DNA of 64,000 bases from positions 160,533,753 to 160,597,752 of the forward strand of contig NC_133123.1 of the NCBI RefSeq assembly GCF_033568475.1, read 5' to 3'. The stretch is from Henckelia pumila. Its lineage: Eukaryota; Streptophyta; Magnoliopsida; Lamiales; Gesneriaceae. The position numbers were made by a program, and so were the translations under genes. Of this stretch, positions 25,101-36,489 are shown in pieces. Positions within the stretch are counted from its first letter, which is position 1, and each line of letters opens with the position of its first letter. The notes beneath the pieces are model-generated. The model saw nothing but the letters and a program-made list of their open reading frames with translations. It was not told the DNA's origin and made no database searches.

Positions 25101-27011
25101 CTACATGCCCACTTGACAGCGATGGCAGTCACTTGTCACAACATATCGCTAACCAGTTGGAAGCGGTTTGTAGAGACAGCGTATGCCTCATCCCATACAA
25201 CACTGGGTATATTTTTGTTCTTTATAAATATATAATGGATACTAGTCAATTATTTTATGTTGTTTCTAAACTCGTAAGTTATTTTTTCAACATCACATTT
25301 TTTTTAGGTACCATTGGATCTTGACCATCGTCAATGTAGCTGAAAATATGATATATTTGTTGGACTCTATGACAAAGAGATGCCAAGACAATGCATGGAA
25401 AAAGATAGTGATGAAGTAGGTAGTATATTATATATGCTGTCACTTATACAGATGAAAAAAAATAACTTGTTACTTTTTAAATGTAGTGGGGTCAAGCTGT
25501 ACAATGCATCTAGGGGTATTCCTAAATGGCCAGGTTTTAAACAACTGACGGTATGTGGTGTGCTTACGTATGAATGACATTAGTTGATAGGGAAATATTA
25601 TTTGGATTGTGATTGATGCAATTGAGTTTCAATTTTATTATAGGGAAACCTGAAACAAAGTGGTGGTGTTGAATGTGGATATGTGATGAGGTATATGAAG
25701 GAAATAGTTGAATGTGAAGTTCTACAGGTGGAAACGATGGTGAGTTTCAAATTTTATTTTATGCTCTGGTTTCTTTCAAAATATTCTTGCCAATTAAGCA
25801 TAACGTTAGCAATATGTTAGTGATGGTTTTTATTACCATATGGCAAAAGGAATCACATGTGCTTCTGTTAGTGCTTCTGTTAGTGATGGGTTTTCAGCAC
25901 TATAGCTTCTGTTAGTGATGGTTTCAGCACTATAGCTTCTGAATCACATGTGCTAAAGGATCGAGGCACAATTTTCAAACGTTCCTGGTTTTTATATGGC
26001 AAAATTTCAAGGTGCATTAGAGTTTTTAATATAACGCGGTAGTTTGCTTTGTCTCTTGCCTGGTCTCTTGAGCCTAGGCTTCAATGCACTTGCATGCTTT
26101 TACTTGCTATGAGAATAAATTAGAATTGTGTGTGAGTTTTAGCTACTTTCTCATGAACTGAATAATTAACTGCTACATGGTTTCGATGTTTGAGAATCCT
26201 TGGCTATGACGAGGTTGTTATTTTTCATTTTTAGTTTCTAGATTGTATGTAAGTTTTGCATTTGAAATTTTTTGCAATTTAGATTATCAGTTGATTTTAA
26301 TGTCAGACTCATATACCATGTCCATTACCGACTCAAATCAAGTATGGTCATGAGTAGCTGCAGATTTCTCTAGGTTTTACATTTTATTTTTGGCTTGGCT
26401 TGATAAATTGGGCATCATATGCTAACACAATCTGCTAAGAATCGATCTTGGCAGCAAAGAGGATCTTGAACAACAGTGTCAGCATGCATATGGATTGAAC
26501 AAATCTATTTTAAAGTGTCAGCATGCTAACACAATCTGCTAAGAATCTGTTTATATTTTGAACAAATCTATTTTAAAGTGTCAATATAATCATTTAATTT
26601 CAACAGTGTATTTATTGTATTTGGCTTGGCTTGGCTTGGCTTGGCTTGATAAATTGGGCATCATATGCTAACACAAGTCTGCTGAATTCTGGTATCCCCA
26701 AAATTTTAATTGTTGAGAACTGATCTTGGCAGCAAAGGTATTATTGAACAACATTTTTTGTGGCAAGTTTTAAAACCCATAACAATTAAGCTGATCATAC
26801 ATGTCAGCATGCATACCAAATAGGTTGTTGCTTATTCTTTTTTTGGATTTCAGTTTGCAACTAGTTGCCTTGTTGGTTTACCGTGGCATTCCTATCTTTT
26901 TTTGAATTTCAGTTTGCAGGATGCGTCAAGAATAAGGCGTACAGCCAAGAAAAATTTGATGAAGTTAGAAGTGAATGGAGTGAATTTTTCTACTCGCATG
27001 TAGGTGGTTGA
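22166..27011 (+). pseudogene. Second CACTA gene: Transposase_24, DUF8039-like and Ulp1-like protease
   Basis: A mosaic of exons with usable GT/AG ends. Exons near 22166-22480, 22634-22843, 22919-23010, 23195-23319 and 23399-23620 give a Transposase_24-like protein (AARWGKKAKIDYADLGRPTY, then QKWRDFKNKLTSRYVWP). A frameshift near 23600 and a stop at 23635 interrupt a coiled coil. Then come a DUF8039-like stretch (24300-24535, GDVVAYGTIVSSGG), a linker (24657-24920) and a C48 cysteine protease of the Ulp1/SENP type (25040-27011). Its active-site residues are visible: His in YHWILTIVN (25308), Asp in LLDSM (25363) and Cys in GGVECGYVMRYM (25675). Ulp1 proteases remove SUMO from proteins. An upstream ATG at 22124 meets a stop at 22163, so the start at 22166 is uncertain. 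One continuous product is not assured. Confidence 0.75.
26386..26700. repeat. Diverged direct repeats and GGCTT tandem array inside the CACTA element
   Basis: A block reading TTGATAAATTGGGCATCATA then TGCTAACACAA occurs at 26400 and again at 26645, each preceded by two to five tandem TTGGC units. Shorter pieces (CATGCTAACACAATCTGCTA near 26520) repeat between them. This lies in the last intron-like gap of the second gene and has no coding sign. Confidence 0.7.
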
Positions 27012-27299
27012 ATATGTCATTTCAAATTGGGATAATATTTTGTTTTGAGGAATACGTGTGGATGTGTACATGTTTAGGTAGTTGAATATGTCATTTGAAA
27101 TTGGGATGATACTTCTTTTTGAGGAAATACGTGTGGATGTGTACACGTATAGTTTTGAGAAAATATGTGTGGATATGTGCATCTAATTTCGGGTTATTTT
27201 GGTGGATAGAGTACTTGTTGATTTATGTATGTGTCGTTTTGGGATGGATTTATTAATATTAGTGTATTTTTAAGTTTCAAAAATATATTTAAGGCATTA

Positions 27300-27951
27300 T
27301 TGTATCTAAATTTTAATTTAGAAAATGTGTTCTATTGCTTCGGCAATTTTAGAATAAACGAAGTAAATCGTTATCTTCTACTTCGTATTTTAATCAAAAT
27401 ACCGAGGTAAAACAAATTTTATTACTTCAGCAATTTCATTAATAGACAAAGTAGAAAAAAGCATTTTACTGCGGTAATATAGAAAATTAACGAAGTAAAA
27501 GATATTATATCACTTCGTCTGTTAACGAAATTGATGAAGTAAAAGCTATTCTATGGCTTCAGCAATTTCAGTAATAAGCGAAGTAGAAGATTGGATTTTA
27601 CTTCGGTAATAAAAAAAATTACCGAAGTAAAACATAAACTTCACTTCGTATAAAAACCGAAGTATAATCATAGTTTTTACTTCATTAAATTCATTAACTA
27701 CCGAAGTATAAGTATATTTTTGACTTCGTAAATTATGAAATGACCGAAGTAAAATATATGTTTTTACTTCGGCATCGGTCCAATTTTGCCTCCAAAAAAT
27801 GACCAAAGACTTCGGTAATTTAACGTGTAAGACTTCGGCGATTAAACTAAGTAAAAAAATACCCTATTACTTCACGTGACACTACTTCGGTAAAAAAGGG
27901 TCCTACGACTTCGGTTATTAACCGAAGTTTTATGCGATTTTTCTACTAGTG
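27300..27951. repeat. Right subterminal and terminal repeats of the CACTA element
   Basis: About 650 bases packed with the ACTTCGG/CCGAAGT motif in both orientations, at least twenty copies, often as CCGAAGTAAAA. It ends TTTTTCTACTAGTG, the inverted copy of the left end. The right array is longer and denser than the left one. Confidence 0.9.
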
Positions 27952-28012
27952 TTCTTTTTGTCCTTCCCTTTGTTATTTAATTCATGTGATCTCCAAAGAG
28001 TTATACCCGTGG

Positions 28013-28976
28013 CGGAGCTACATGGTCCCGAAAGTAGGCGACCGTCGCTCCTGAAATTCTAAAAAATTTAGTAATATATATATAATATCTTTTTAAAATA
28101 CAAATTTTAATGAGTGGTGCTAAATGTACAATAAAATTTGTACATCAAATCTTACAAGATAAAAAATTCAATACAAGAATTTTATTTATCAAAATGTCGC
28201 GATACATTAAATACAAAATCTCGCGATAGCAAAATCTCACGATATTATTGTTGTAAATATCGTTGTATAAGATATTTGTTGTACCTTTAGCATTTTCCAA
28301 TTTTAATTGTGCAACCTCCTCCTCAATAACAGAAGAGTCATATCCATCTTGACTATCATTGAAAAAAGATCATCTTAACTAATATCATTTTAAAAGATAT
28401 TATGAAGTAACAGATTTTCAGAGATTTAAACATATATCTCTTTATCTGGATGAACACAAATTTTTTGTCATGTATAGCATGTTTTGATCTATCAAATTCA
28501 TTTTTTTTTTACTTATGATAAGAAAAATTATTTCAATTTGCTTAGTTTTATCATCTGATTTCTCTTTAATAGAGTTAGCGCATCTTGAGCATCAACATCA
28601 TACCTTTATTAGAGATATAAAGTATCAATCAATTTTTTGATTTCGCAGAAATTAGCAAGATTGTTTAAAAGATCGTTTAATAGAAAAAACATCAATTATT
28701 TCATTAGATATATTTACTTTGAAAATTGACATTGTTATATATCCGTTGTAACTGCAATTGTAGAGAGCGTTTTTTTAGTATTGAAAATTATTAAAACATC
28801 ACTTTGTAATCGGCTGAAAGATGATCAAATAATTGTTTGGTACCTTATGTGTAAAATATTATTCATTATTTTCAAAGCATGAAATTTAGGAGAGTTCTAT
28901 TGTAAAAAACATATAAAGTTAATATATGATATTTATTCTGGATACGTTGTTATACTACTATGGTTCCGCTAGTAGA
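28013..28976 (+). mobile_element. hAT transposon remnant
   Basis: The left end (GTGGCGGAGCTACATGG) and right end, reversed (CTAGCGGAACCATAGTAG), form a weak inverted repeat of the GGCGGAGC kind common in plant hAT elements. Near 28738-28860 the plus strand encodes SVVTAIVESVFLVLKIIKTS followed by LCNRL, which matches the hAT C-terminal dimerisation motif (TATVERSFSAMKxIKTxLRNRM). The tryptophan and other parts of the transposase are missing, and the piece is under 1 kb, so this is an internally deleted copy. Short of the dimer motif nothing else can be read. Confidence 0.6.
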
Positions 28977-29464
28977 TTTTGTTACTAGCTAGTTGTGTAT
29001 CTTCATGATGTTGCTTTAAGATGGTCTTATTAGTTGTAAATGGGCACGATCTAGTTTTGCATTCCTTGCCCCAAATAATGGGGTGTTAGATGTTTCATGG
29101 ACGTTTCTTCCTTCGATGTGTTCTTTCCTTTGTTATTTCATGTGATCATATGATGGATTTCGATCCGTTGAATGGCCACCCTTTATCATATGATCAGATA
29201 TTATTTGATATTGAGACTTTCTTGATATGCTTATAAAGTGCTTTTTTTATGATCATATGATGTATGTTTTAAATGTCTTGCTGCAGTAAAAATTAATGAT
29301 CTCGGATATGGCTCCACGGTTGATTCTGGTGGTGTAAAATGTGGGTCGAATACCTATATATTCTCCTCTTTTCAAGAATTTTGGAGTGAGAAGGAAGAGT
29401 TTTTGGAAAGTGGATAGGAAGAAAGACGAGACAATTCTCTAGAGTTTGATTCTTTATAAGATAG
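28977..29464 (+). other. Gene-poor segment with a duplicate of the CACTA target site
   Basis: At 29068-29145 the sequence repeats the flanks of the CACTA insertion (16494-16549 joined to 27952-27995): ATTCCTTGCCCCAA, then TTAGATGTTT, CATGGACGTTTCT and TTCTTTCCTTTGTTATTT. An acceptor-like CTGCAG at 29281 precedes an open stretch encoding INDLGYGSTVDSGGVKCGSN and onward to a stop near 29416. I do not recognise it, and it may be chance. Confidence 0.4.
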
Positions 29465-29936
29465 TGTTGTGATTCACGGCACACAATCACTCTTTGTTTA
29501 CAAGAATGACACTCGATATTCGATCACACATGCAATAATAATAAACACCATGAGAAGAACACAATCAACACCAAGAGTTTATAGTGGTTCGGATAAATCC
29601 TACATCCACTTCTTGACCTTCATAGAGATCTTTCACTATAACCAAGAACAAGTTTACAGAGTTACAGAGAATGCAGTTTTACAACTCAATTCCAAAGTGT
29701 AGAGAGCAACAATACAACCGAGTCTATCTATCTATATCTCAAAATAGTCTGTCACCCTATATATCTTGAGCCAACCGAAGTTGCTACATTATTCCAGCTG
29801 GTACACTGCTTATCCGTCGGTTATAAGCAGTTACCAACAAACCAATGAGTTTTGATCACCTGCAGCAACTCCCTAGACATTCTGGTGTATCCTCTTTGTT
29901 AATGCATATCCACACATTGGTGAGCCAACATCTACA
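29465..29936 (-). repeat. 3' LTR of the Tork-like element
   Basis: Plus-strand ends TGTTGTGATTC and CATCTACA. Beside it, the minus strand reads CCAAGGTGGAGATT, a purine-rich tract, so this is the 3' LTR. A (CTAT)n-like run lies at 29723-29737. Confidence 0.93.
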
Positions 29937-29984
29937 AATCTCCACCTTGGTTCACCGATGATCTCTCAGGTCCATCAAAGCCCT

Positions 29985-32900
29985 TTACTTTGTGAAAGAA
30001 TCCAAATTCCCAATGTTAACCAAGTCTAAACAATACTTAAACTTGACACCAGGAAGTGCTTTTGTCAGCATGTCTGCGGGGTTGTCCAAAGTTGAGATCT
30101 TTTCCATCCTCACTTTCCCCTGCTCCACCACATTTCTAATAAAATGCATCCTTATATCAATGTGTTTAGTCCTCTCGTGGTGCATCGGGTTTTTGGTTAG
30201 ATGCAAAGCACTTTGGCTGTCACTAAATACAGTAGCTTCCATACTTTTATTTTGCAGTTCACTTAGGATCCCTTGCAGCCAAATGGCTTCTTTTACTGCC
30301 TCAGTTGCAGCAACATACTCCGATTCTGTGGTTGATAGAGCAACAATAGGTTGTAGTGTTGCTTTCCAACTGATTGTGTTTCCACCATAAGTGAAGATGT
30401 ATCCAGTGGTTGATCTCCTTTTATCAAGATCACCAGCAAAGTCTGCATCCACGAACCCCACCAGTGTATCACCCATTTCTCTATCAGTTCCAAACACCAA
30501 TCCTAATGATGCTGCTCCTTTCATATACCTTAGAATCCACTTCACAGCATTCCAATGTTCAGCTCCTGTCTTTGCCATAAATCTACTAACCAAGCTGGTA
30601 GCTTGAGATAAATCAGGACGTGTACACACCATGGCATACATAAGGCTTCCAGTTGCACTAGAGTATGGGACCTTGTTCATGTATCCCTGCTCTTCATCAT
30701 TCTTTGGGCATTGTTCAGTAGACAATCTAAAATGAGGAGCCAGTGGAGTCCTTACTGGTTTGGAATCCTCCATTCTAAACTTCTTAATAACTTTTCTAAT
30801 GTAATCTTGCTGTGAGATATACATTATTCCTTTGTATATGTCCCTGAGTATGTCCATTCCCAGAACTCTTTTAGCAGGGCCAAGATCCTTCATGTCAAAT
30901 TCTCTTTGCAACAGACCCTTAAGCTCCATGATTTTATCTCTTTCTTTACAAGCAATAAGCATGTCATCTACATATAATAACAAGTAGATCATGCAGTTTT
31001 CTGATATTCTTTTGAAGTAAACACATGTGTCAAAGCTGCTCCTGTTGAATTCCTTCTCTAACATGAAGCTGTCAAATCTTTTATACCACTGCCTCGGAGA
31101 TTGCTTGAGACCATAAAGAGATTTCTTAAGTTGACACACCATGTGTTCTTTCCCAGGAATGACAAATCCTTCCGGTTGTTTCATGAATATTGTTTCCTCA
31201 AGATGGTCATGTAAAAAAGCTGTTTTTACATCCATTTGCTCAAGTTCTAAGTCTTGATTAGTTGTTATGGACAACAATATTCTTATAGAGGTATGTTTCA
31301 CAACTGGGGAGAATATTTCATTAAAATCCAATCCTTCCTTTTGTGTAAACCCCTTTGCTACCAACCTTGCCTTGTACCTTGCTTTTTCTACTCATGGAAT
31401 ACCTTCCTTTTTCTTGTAAATCCACTTGCACCCCACTGTCCTTTTACCTTTAGGAAGCTCCACCAGATCCCATGTTTCATTCTTATACAATGAATCCAAC
31501 TCATCATGCATAGCAGATTGCCAATAATCCCTTTCCTTACAGGATATTGCTTCTTTATAGGACTGTGGTTCTTCATCATTTAACATTTCTGCTGCACTTA
31601 AAGCATAGGAAATTAAATCTGCATAACCAAACCTGTTTGGTGGTTTTATTTCCCTTCTAGCCCTGTCTCGAGCCAATTTATAACTTTCCAAGTTATCTGA
31701 TGTGTCAGTGGTTTGCTCACTAGGCTCCACCTCAACTTGAACTTCATCACTCTGTTCAGCTTTAGTTTCATTTAAATCTGAAGTCTCCACAGTTTGTAAG
31801 AAACTGTCCTCATTGAATGTAACATCCCTGCTGATGATGCATTTTCCAGCACCATTCTCTTGGATCCAAATCCTGTAACCTTTGGTTCCTTCAGGATAAC
31901 CTAAGAAGATTCCCTTCTTAGCTCTTGGTTCCAACTTTCCACTCGAAACATGCATGTATGCAGTGCATCCAAATATCCTTAGGTGTTCATATCTAGCCAA
32001 TTCTCCTGACCATGCTTCCATAGGAGTTCTAAAATTGAGTGTTGTTGAGGGGGATCTATTAACTAGATAGCATGCAGTGTTTACAGCTTCTCCCCAGAAA
32101 GATGCAGGAAGTTTAGCACATGATAGCATGCATCTTACTCTCTCCAGTAAGGTTCGATTCATTCGCTCTGCAAGACCATTCTGTTGAGAAGTATGCCTCA
32201 CCGTGAGTTGCCTAGCAATCCCATTCTTCTTGCACAGATCAGTAAACTTATGATCCAAGAATTCCAGTCCATTATCAGTTCTAAGACGCTTGATTCTCCT
32301 GCTGGTTTGATTCTCAACCAAGGATTTCCATTCTATGAATTTACTTAGGGCCTCATTCTTGTGTTTCATCAAGTATAGCCACACCCTTCGAGAGTAATCG
32401 TCTATGAATATTATGAAATATCTAGATCCACCATGTGTGGCAGTTCTTGATGGCCCCCAAACATCTGAATGGATATAATCAAGTGTGCCCTTAGTTCTAT
32501 GGATTGCTTTATTAAACTTGAGTCTTGTTTGTTTTCCCAGTACACAGTGCTCGCAAAACTCAAGTTTACTGATTTGATCATTTCCAAAAATTCCTTGCTT
32601 ACATAGCTCACTCAATCCTCTTTCACTTATATGTCCTAGCCTCAAGTGCCAGAGTCTAGTTCTGTCATCAGTAGGTGAAACTGAGAGAGCATTAGAATTT
32701 TGGTGAGTTGTGCCTTGCAAAGTGTATAATCCATTATGCCTTAATCCTTTCATGAACACCAAAGCCCCTTTCGATATAGTGAGCAGTCCATATTTGGCTT
32801 TGAAAGTGTATCCTTGTTGATCAAGCATCCCTAAAGAGATTAAATTTCTCTTTATTCCTGGAACAAACCTTACATTAGTAAGGACTTTCACTGTACCATC

Positions 32901-33892
32901 TACAAGTTTGAGCTTGATTAACCCTACACCTTCTAATTTACAAGCCACATTGTTTCCCATGAGAACCTGTCCACCATCTCCTTTAATGAGGTCACAAAAC
33001 CAGTGTTTATTTGGGCTCATATGGAAAGAACATCCTGAATCTAGAATCCATTCTTTCTCAGATTTCTCTGTTGTAACTGAAAGAACATCTGCACTTTCAT
33101 AACCATCTGTTGCAATTGCAACATCTCCAGATTCTACTTCTTTGTCCTTGTTCTTTCTCTTGAGTTCTGGACATTCCCTCTTGAAATGTCCCTCTTTGTG
33201 ACAAAGAAAACCATTCCTTTTGGTTCTTGACTTAGACCTGAACCAAGGCCTATCCTTGTTCTTGTAATCTTTCTTTTCAGTGCGGCCCCTTACAAATAGG
33301 CCCTCTGTTGAATTTCCATTCACCAACTCTGATTTCTTATTGAGTTCTTTCGACATTAGCGCAGCATGTACCTCTTCAAGTGTTAGAGCCTCTCTTCCAT
33401 ATATCATTGTATCCCTTAATTGTTCATAAGAGTCTGGAAGAGATCGTAACAAGAGAAGTGCCTGATCTTCATCCTCGATTTTGATATCAATGTTCTCCAG
33501 ATCTAAGATGATCTTGTTAAAGTCATCTACATGATCTTCGATTTCCTTTCCGATTGGAATCTTGAAGGTATATAGTTTCTGTTTCAAGAAGAGACGATTT
33601 GCCAAGGACTTTGTCATGTACAAACTCTCCAGCTTGATCCAAATCGCAGCAGCACTTGTCTCCTTCGAAACTTCCCTCAGAACTCTATCTCCAAGACTCA
33701 AGATAAGTGCACTTTGGCTTTTGCCAAAATGGTTTTCTTCTCTGGTTCTTTTAGAGAATCTGCCATCCTTTCTTCCCCAAGAAATGCCTCATCCGTGCCT
33801 TGTTGAACCAGTAGGGCTCTCATTTTCAAGCGCCACAATCCGAAATCATTTTTCCCGGTGAATTTCTCTATATCAAACTTTGTTGAACCCAT
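29985..33892 (-). pseudogene. gag-pol coding region of the Tork-like element
   Basis: Domains on the minus strand: gag from an ATG at 33892, CCHC zinc knuckle (CHKEGHFKREC, near 33200), aspartic protease (WILDSGCSFHMSP, near 33050), pre-integrase region (RLWHLRLGHISERGL, near 32650), integrase core (about 32520-32130, with the NGLAERMNRTL segment near 32160), reverse transcriptase (about 31400-30650, YVDDMLIA near 30980) and RNase H (about 30440-30060). Lengths agree with a full copia polyprotein. The frame carries about two breaks, so the copy is probably inactive but recent. Confidence 0.9.
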
Positions 33893-33924
33893 TGATGATC
33901 GTAACCAATGCTTTGATACCAGTT

Positions 33925-34396
33925 TGTTGTGATTCACGGCACACAATCACTCTTTGTTTACAAGAATCACACTCGATATTCGATCACACATGCAAGAATA
34001 ATAAACACCATGAGAAGAACACAATCAACACCAAGAGTTTATAGTGGTTCGGATAAATCCTACATCCACTTCTTGACCTTCATAGAGATCTTTCACTATA
34101 ACCAAGAACAAGTTTACAGAGTTACAGAGAATGCAGTTTTACAACTCCATTCCAAAGTGTAGAGAGCAACAATACAACCGAGTCTATCTATCTATATCTC
34201 AAAATAGTCTGTCACCCTATATATCTTGAGCCAACCGAAGTTGCTACATTATTCCAGGTGGTACACTGCTTATCCGTCGGTTATAAGCAGTTACCAACAA
34301 ACCAATGAGTCTTGATCACCTGCAGCAACTCCCTAGACATTCTGGTGTATCCTCTTGGTTAATGCATAACCACACATTGGTGAGCCAATATCTACA
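33925..34396 (-). repeat. 5' LTR of the Tork-like element
   Basis: 472 bases, almost identical to 29465-29936. Directly inside it the minus strand reads ACTGGTATCAAAGC (33911-33923), a tRNA-Met primer site with one mismatch to the usual TGGTATCAGAGC. It is followed by the target duplication GATAG. Confidence 0.93.
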
Positions 34397-34475
34397 GATA
34401 GTATAGTATAGATATATTCTAACCTATTGTCGGAAATAAATAAATAAATGTTAACTCCATTTTATTTTGGCTCTG

Positions 34476-34652
34476 GATCCTCTGTTGTGGAGATAGAAAA
34501 AAAAAACAAATTGTGCATTGAAATAGCTTTTCTAATTCATATCACATTATTAAAAAATAATATATTTAATTAATTACACACATGGAATATTGTAAATCAA
34601 AGTTATTTCAATGCACATCACCAATGTTGTTTTCTCTCCACAGCAGAGTATC
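34476..34652. mobile_element. Foldback MITE 1
   Basis: 177 bases with long inverted arms: GATCCTCTGTTGTGGAGA at the left and, reversed, GATACTCTGCTGTGGAGA at the right, followed inward by a second matching block (GTGCATTGAAATAGCTTT against GTGCATTGAAATAACTTT). There is no coding capacity and no clear target duplication. Confidence 0.7.
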
Positions 34653-34694
34653 TTTTTTCCTTTTTTGTATTGGACATGATAATTTCGAGTTAGT

Positions 34695-34848
34695 CTATGC
34701 TACACCGGGAGTGTTTCTCCTCCTATTTCAATATCATTAGATCACGTGGTTCCCATATATTTTTATGGAAATTGACATATATCTTGATTATCCAATGTTT
34801 GATATTTGATCATATAATTGGGGGAGAAGTACCCCAGGTGTAGCATAG
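34695..34848. mobile_element. Foldback MITE 2
   Basis: 154 bases with ends CTATGCTACACCGGGAGTG and, reversed, CTATGCTACACCTGGGGTA. It lies 42 bases after the preceding foldback element. No gene and no certain target duplication; the superfamily is not assignable. Confidence 0.7.
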
Positions 34849-35579
34849 AATAATCCAAAAAATTTAGCTCTTCGGTTGAGTATTATTTGTATTGATAGAT
34901 TTGGATTTGTGATAGGAATTGCATTTGAAATCAAGTCTACAGGCTACAGCAATAGATATGCAAAACATATTACCTTCAAAAACAAAATGCAAAACATATG
35001 GTAATCTTGGCAAAAAGGAAACAAAATACCCAATAAGCTAGGAATTATGAAATATTATAAGAAAGAATCTCAAACAAAATAACTATGATTGAATGTTTTT
35101 AAATCTTATTAAACTTAATTAAAAATTTAGGTTTAAATAGTTTTATTAACTCTAGAAATGGACTAATAGATATGGATTTTGCCTTGAATTAAGTTGAATA
35201 GTAGGTGGAACTGATAACTGGATCGATTATGTAGCCCTGGTCCTAACTAACTTAACTTCACTTAATTGATTTAATTATCGCTTATTTTATTAGGTTGCGG
35301 TCAGATCGAATGATTTGGATTTTATGGAATGATTCAAATACAAGAGTTTTGAAATTCGATACTTTGTGAAATCCTTTTTGTTTGGATGAACAAGAAATTT
35401 TCAAAATGAATTTTGAATCCATTAATTTAAAATGTGGTTTAGTTATAAAAAAAAATAAAAAAAAAAGTGCTTGTTTATTTCTACAAATGGCTAGTCCAAA
35501 TTAAATGAATAAGACATAAGCAAAATTAGACTAGTAAAGATATTAACATCATAAACGTGTGTTTTACCAAAAGTATTAA
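34849..35579. other. Gene-free AT-rich stretch
   Basis: No coding sequence was recognised. The last 60 bases (35525-35579, ATTAGACTAG, CATAA, TTTTACCAAAA) resemble 50535-50585, which lies downstream of the truncated cystatin-like paralogue. This shows that the sequence left of the copia insertion at 35585 and the sequence after 47089 were once joined as the 3' flank of the intact paralogue. Confidence 0.5.
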
Positions 35580-35584
35580 CAAGA

Positions 35585-36489
35585 TATTGGGTAAAATACT
35601 AGTAATCTTGGGATATATTGAGTATATGCGGGTGAACAAAAATGGCTATAGGAAAATTAGTCGAGGCAAGAGTTTGACTCTTTTTCCTTAAAACATTATT
35701 GTCCCGCTCCGGTGCTAACGGCTATTGGCAAAACGTTTCCCAAGATACAACGACTATCGACTTTAAAATAGTAGCACTACAAATTTTAAAGTCACAACTC
35801 ACACGAACTTTGAAATGTTCAGAACGCTATAAATTCAAATTTTACTCGTCCAACTTAAAAATCCAAACCCAAGATTTTATGTCTTGTAAAATTTGAATCT
35901 AAGTGTTATGATTAAAATTCGAAACACCTCTCGAATTTAATTCTAAAGATCGAATCTAAGCGCAAAAAGCTTAGAAAATCCGAACCAAGATTTTATGTCT
36001 TGTAATTCGAATCTTAAGCGCTAAAAGCTTAAAAAAATTCGCAGAAGAATTATTAAACAAGAGACAAGAGAAAATAGTGTGCTTTGAATGCAAATAAAGG
36101 GTCTTATTTATAAATGTTGAAAAGCCTTGATGGAGAGACATAACTCTTCCCAAGCACCACTTCACATGAAGTGGTGCACCTCTTCTCAATCACACGACCA
36201 AAAGGCCGTGTGACTAATTTGAATCACTCGGCCATGTGGCCGGGTGGTTTACTTATATTATATTATATACATATATTACAAAATATATTATAATATAATA
36301 TAATATATATTATATATCTCGTTTTTCATCAAATATTTAAATCGATAAAATTCAAACTAAATTAATTTCGCATTCACCCTATCGAGAAATAATTTTCTTA
36401 CGAATTTTACTCGCGATATAAAATTCGTTCGTAACTTGTTCGAATTATTTATCAATTTTAAATGAGTACACAACTCATTTTTTCCAACA
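35585..36489 (-). repeat. 3' LTR of the outer copia element
   Basis: 905 bases ending TTTTTTCCAACA on the plus strand; the first bases (TATTGGG) correspond to TGTTAGG in the other LTR. Next to it lies ATCCCCCACATG, a purine-rich tract on the minus strand, so this is the 3' LTR. It contains an AT-rich palindromic block (36244-36320). Confidence 0.9.

Larger units (their letters stand above)
16550..27951 (+). mobile_element. CACTA (En/Spm-type) DNA transposon with Ulp1-like domain
   Basis: An 11.4 kb element with terminal inverted repeats CACTAGTAGAAAA at both ends. Both subterminal zones hold many copies of TTTTACTTCGG in either orientation, the binding-site arrays typical of CACTA elements. 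Inside are a TNPD-type transposase (18579-21863) and a second spliced gene (22166-27011) with Transposase_24-like, DUF8039-like and Ulp1-like parts, all on the plus strand. The bases flanking the ends are TCA on the left and TTC on the right, so the expected 3-base target duplication is imperfect. Both genes contain frameshifts and stops, so this copy is probably immobile by itself but could be moved by an intact relative, since its ends look sound. Confidence 0.93.
29465..34396 (-). mobile_element. Ty1/copia retrotransposon, Tork/TNT1-like, nearly whole
   Basis: A 4932-base minus-strand element with 472-base LTRs (29465-29936 and 33925-34396) and the 5-base target duplication GATAG at 29460-29464 and 34397-34401. 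All copia parts are present in order. The LTRs differ at about 8 of 472 sites by eye (1.7%), making this the youngest-looking insertion in the window, probably under about one million years. The gag start (MGSTKFDIEKFTG) and compact layout resemble tobacco Tnt1 and other Tork elements. It is a fossil with about two breaks in the coding region. Confidence 0.95.
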
